A DNA stretch of 13,090 bases from SCUS01 sp966211675 (lineage in GTDB: Bacteria > Myxococcota_A > Polyangia > Polyangiales > Ga0077539). The DNA is taken from the NCBI GenBank assembly GCA_966211675.1, contig CBIHPK010000201.1, forward strand, positions 1 through 13,090, given 5' to 3'. Below the pieces are notes generated by a model. It searched no databases, was not told the DNA's origin, and saw only the letters and a program-made list of their open reading frames with translations. Below, piece after piece: positions 12,333 through 13,090 of this stretch. A program made the position numbers and the translations under genes. Numbering within the stretch: position 1 is the first letter of the stretch; each line of letters begins with the position of its first letter.

Positions 12333-13090
12333 GCGCGCCCGCCTCGCGGGGCTCGCGCTGCTCGCGCTGCTGCTCTCCTGCGCGCGCCCGCCGACGCGTC
12401 TGGTGTTCCGCGTGCTGGCCGAGAACCTCGTGCCCGCGTGGTGCGGCCCGACGGGGAGCCCCGCCACCGCCGCGTGCCCCTCCGCCGCCTATCGCCTCGA
12501 CAGCGTGCTCGTGCGCGTCTGCCGCGGACCGTGCGCGATGCCCGAGGCCAACGACTGCGTCGGCGACGACCGCGAGCTGCTCTGCCGCACCTTCGTCGAC
12601 GGCCCCTCCTCCACGGCCCCCAACGTGCTGCCCGGGGACATCACCGTCGCGCCCGCCGACCCCGACGTCGCGTCGCGCGTCGGCGTGGTGGTGGTCGCGG
12701 TGGCGCGGGTCCCCGGCGCGCCGGGCGATCAGCCGACCGTCGAGCGCATCCGGCGGCGCTTCGTGGTGCCCTTCGTCCCCGGGTCGGTGCAGCTCGTCGA
12801 GGTGTGGCTCTCGTCGCTCTGCATCGGCGCCGTCTGCCCCCCGGAGACGACCTGCGGGCGGCGCTCGTGCGAGGCGGTCGACAACCCGCCGACGATGTCG
12901 TTCACGCCGCTGCCCGACGCGGGCCCGGTCGACGGGGGCGCGCCCGAGGTGAGCTTCACCGTCGCGCCGCGGGACGCCGTCGCCGACGCGCCCGACGCAC
13001 CCGACGTACGGGATGTGCCCGCGGCGATGGACACCCCCGACGTGCCCGACGTGCGGGATGTGCCCGACGTGCGGGATGTGCCCGACGTGC
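12301..13090 (+). CDS. Lipoprotein with Asp-Val-Pro repeats, 3' partial
   Basis: The gene starts at ATG 12301 inside the end of the FHA regulator gene (32-base overlap, different frame) and runs off the window, giving at least 263 residues. Residues 1-26 are a lipoprotein signal peptide (RLAGLALLALLLSC) with lipidated Cys27. Residues ~28-200 form a soluble domain with eight or more Cys, including VCRGPC, DCVGDDRELLC and CIGAVCPPETTCGRRSC. From about residue 205 the chain is Asp/Pro/Ala-rich and then becomes DVPDVRDVPDVRDVPDV. Such Asp-Pro-Val spacers are common in myxobacterial lipoproteins and probably extend a downstream domain from the membrane. The overlap suggests translational coupling with the regulator. 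The C-terminal domain, and so the function, lies outside the window. Confidence 0.85.
   Translation, partial: MTSTSTASATERARLAGLALLALLLSCARPPTRLVFRVLAENLVPAWCGPTGSPATAACPSAAYRLDSVLVRVCRGPCAMPEANDCVGDDRELLCRTFVDGPSSTAPNVLPGDITVAPADPDVASRVGVVVVAVARVPGAPGDQPTVERIRRRFVVPFVPGSVQLVEVWLSSLCIGAVCPPETTCGRRSCEAVDNPPTMSFTPLPDAGPVDGGAPEVSFTVAPRDAVADAPDAPDVRDVPAAMDTPDVPDVRDVPDVRDVPDV
13000..13090 (+). repeat. 18-bp coding tandem repeat (DVPDVR)
   Basis: CCCGACGTGCGGGATGTG is repeated exactly at 13045-13062 and 13063-13080 and restarts at 13081. A copy with one mismatch lies at 13000-13017. The repeat encodes the PDVRDV units of the lipoprotein and continues beyond the window. The identity between copies points to recent slippage or duplication. 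Confidence 0.8.

Noticed and set aside
11049..12467. 472-residue minus-strand frame over the FHA regulator
   Set aside because: It is antisense to clear FHA, Walker A and HTH motifs.

Overview
The window is very GC-rich, and the third codon positions of its genes are almost all G or C. It looks like chromosome from a Myxococcota bacterium, probably of the Polyangia or Sandaracinaceae type. The evidence is a protein with a MYXO-CTERM tail, several lipoproteins with long Cys-rich, Asp/Pro/Val-rich or Gly-rich low-complexity modules, the DCDG...NGCE...NCGSCGNGC motif typical of myxobacterial surface proteins, and an FHA domain fused to an enhancer-binding-protein-like ATPase. The genus cannot be named from sequence alone. 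No rRNA, tRNA, CRISPR array, insertion sequence or phage block was found.

Layout. At 88-849 (-) is a helical protein of unknown function. It is divergent from 1139-3379 (+), a large lipoprotein made of Cys-rich repeats plus a phage-tail-like glycine-rich domain. At 3440-5332 (+) is a lipoprotein/PDZ protein fused to a multi-pass membrane domain that I read as a degenerate NuoH (complex I subunit H) relative. Convergent to it at 5345-6349 (-) is a solitary D12-class adenine DNA methyltransferase, preceded by a small proline-rich ORF at 6440-6685 (-). Then on the + strand come a zinc-ribbon membrane protein (6769-7476), a MYXO-CTERM protein with no visible signal peptide (7630-8673) and a small pentapeptide-repeat lipoprotein (8807-9175). 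At 9245-10636 (-) is a membrane protein built of three units of two membrane helices plus a PH-like domain. A 427-bp gap (10637-11063) holds a perfect 20-bp palindrome, short repeats and what look like remnants of two decayed genes. The + strand ends with an FHA/AAA/Fis-type regulator (11064-12332) overlapping a lipoprotein with an Asp-Val-Pro repeat that runs off the window (12301-13090).

How the genes work together. No metabolic pathway is visible. The common theme is the cell envelope: four lipoproteins, one sorted-surface candidate and two polytopic membrane proteins with PH-like domains. The FHA regulator overlaps its lipoprotein neighbour and probably shares its transcript. Three genes (849-, 1139+, 11064+) carry the same TAnnGTCGCG element 7-8 bases before their start codons, which suggests leaderless transcription from a shared promoter type.

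The least ordinary items are the PDZ/NuoH-like fusion, the phage-tail-like domain on a lipoprotein, the enhancer-binding-protein relative that has lost its sigma54 loop and Walker B glutamate, and the triplicated membrane/PH architecture. I see no convincing complete new multi-gene system.
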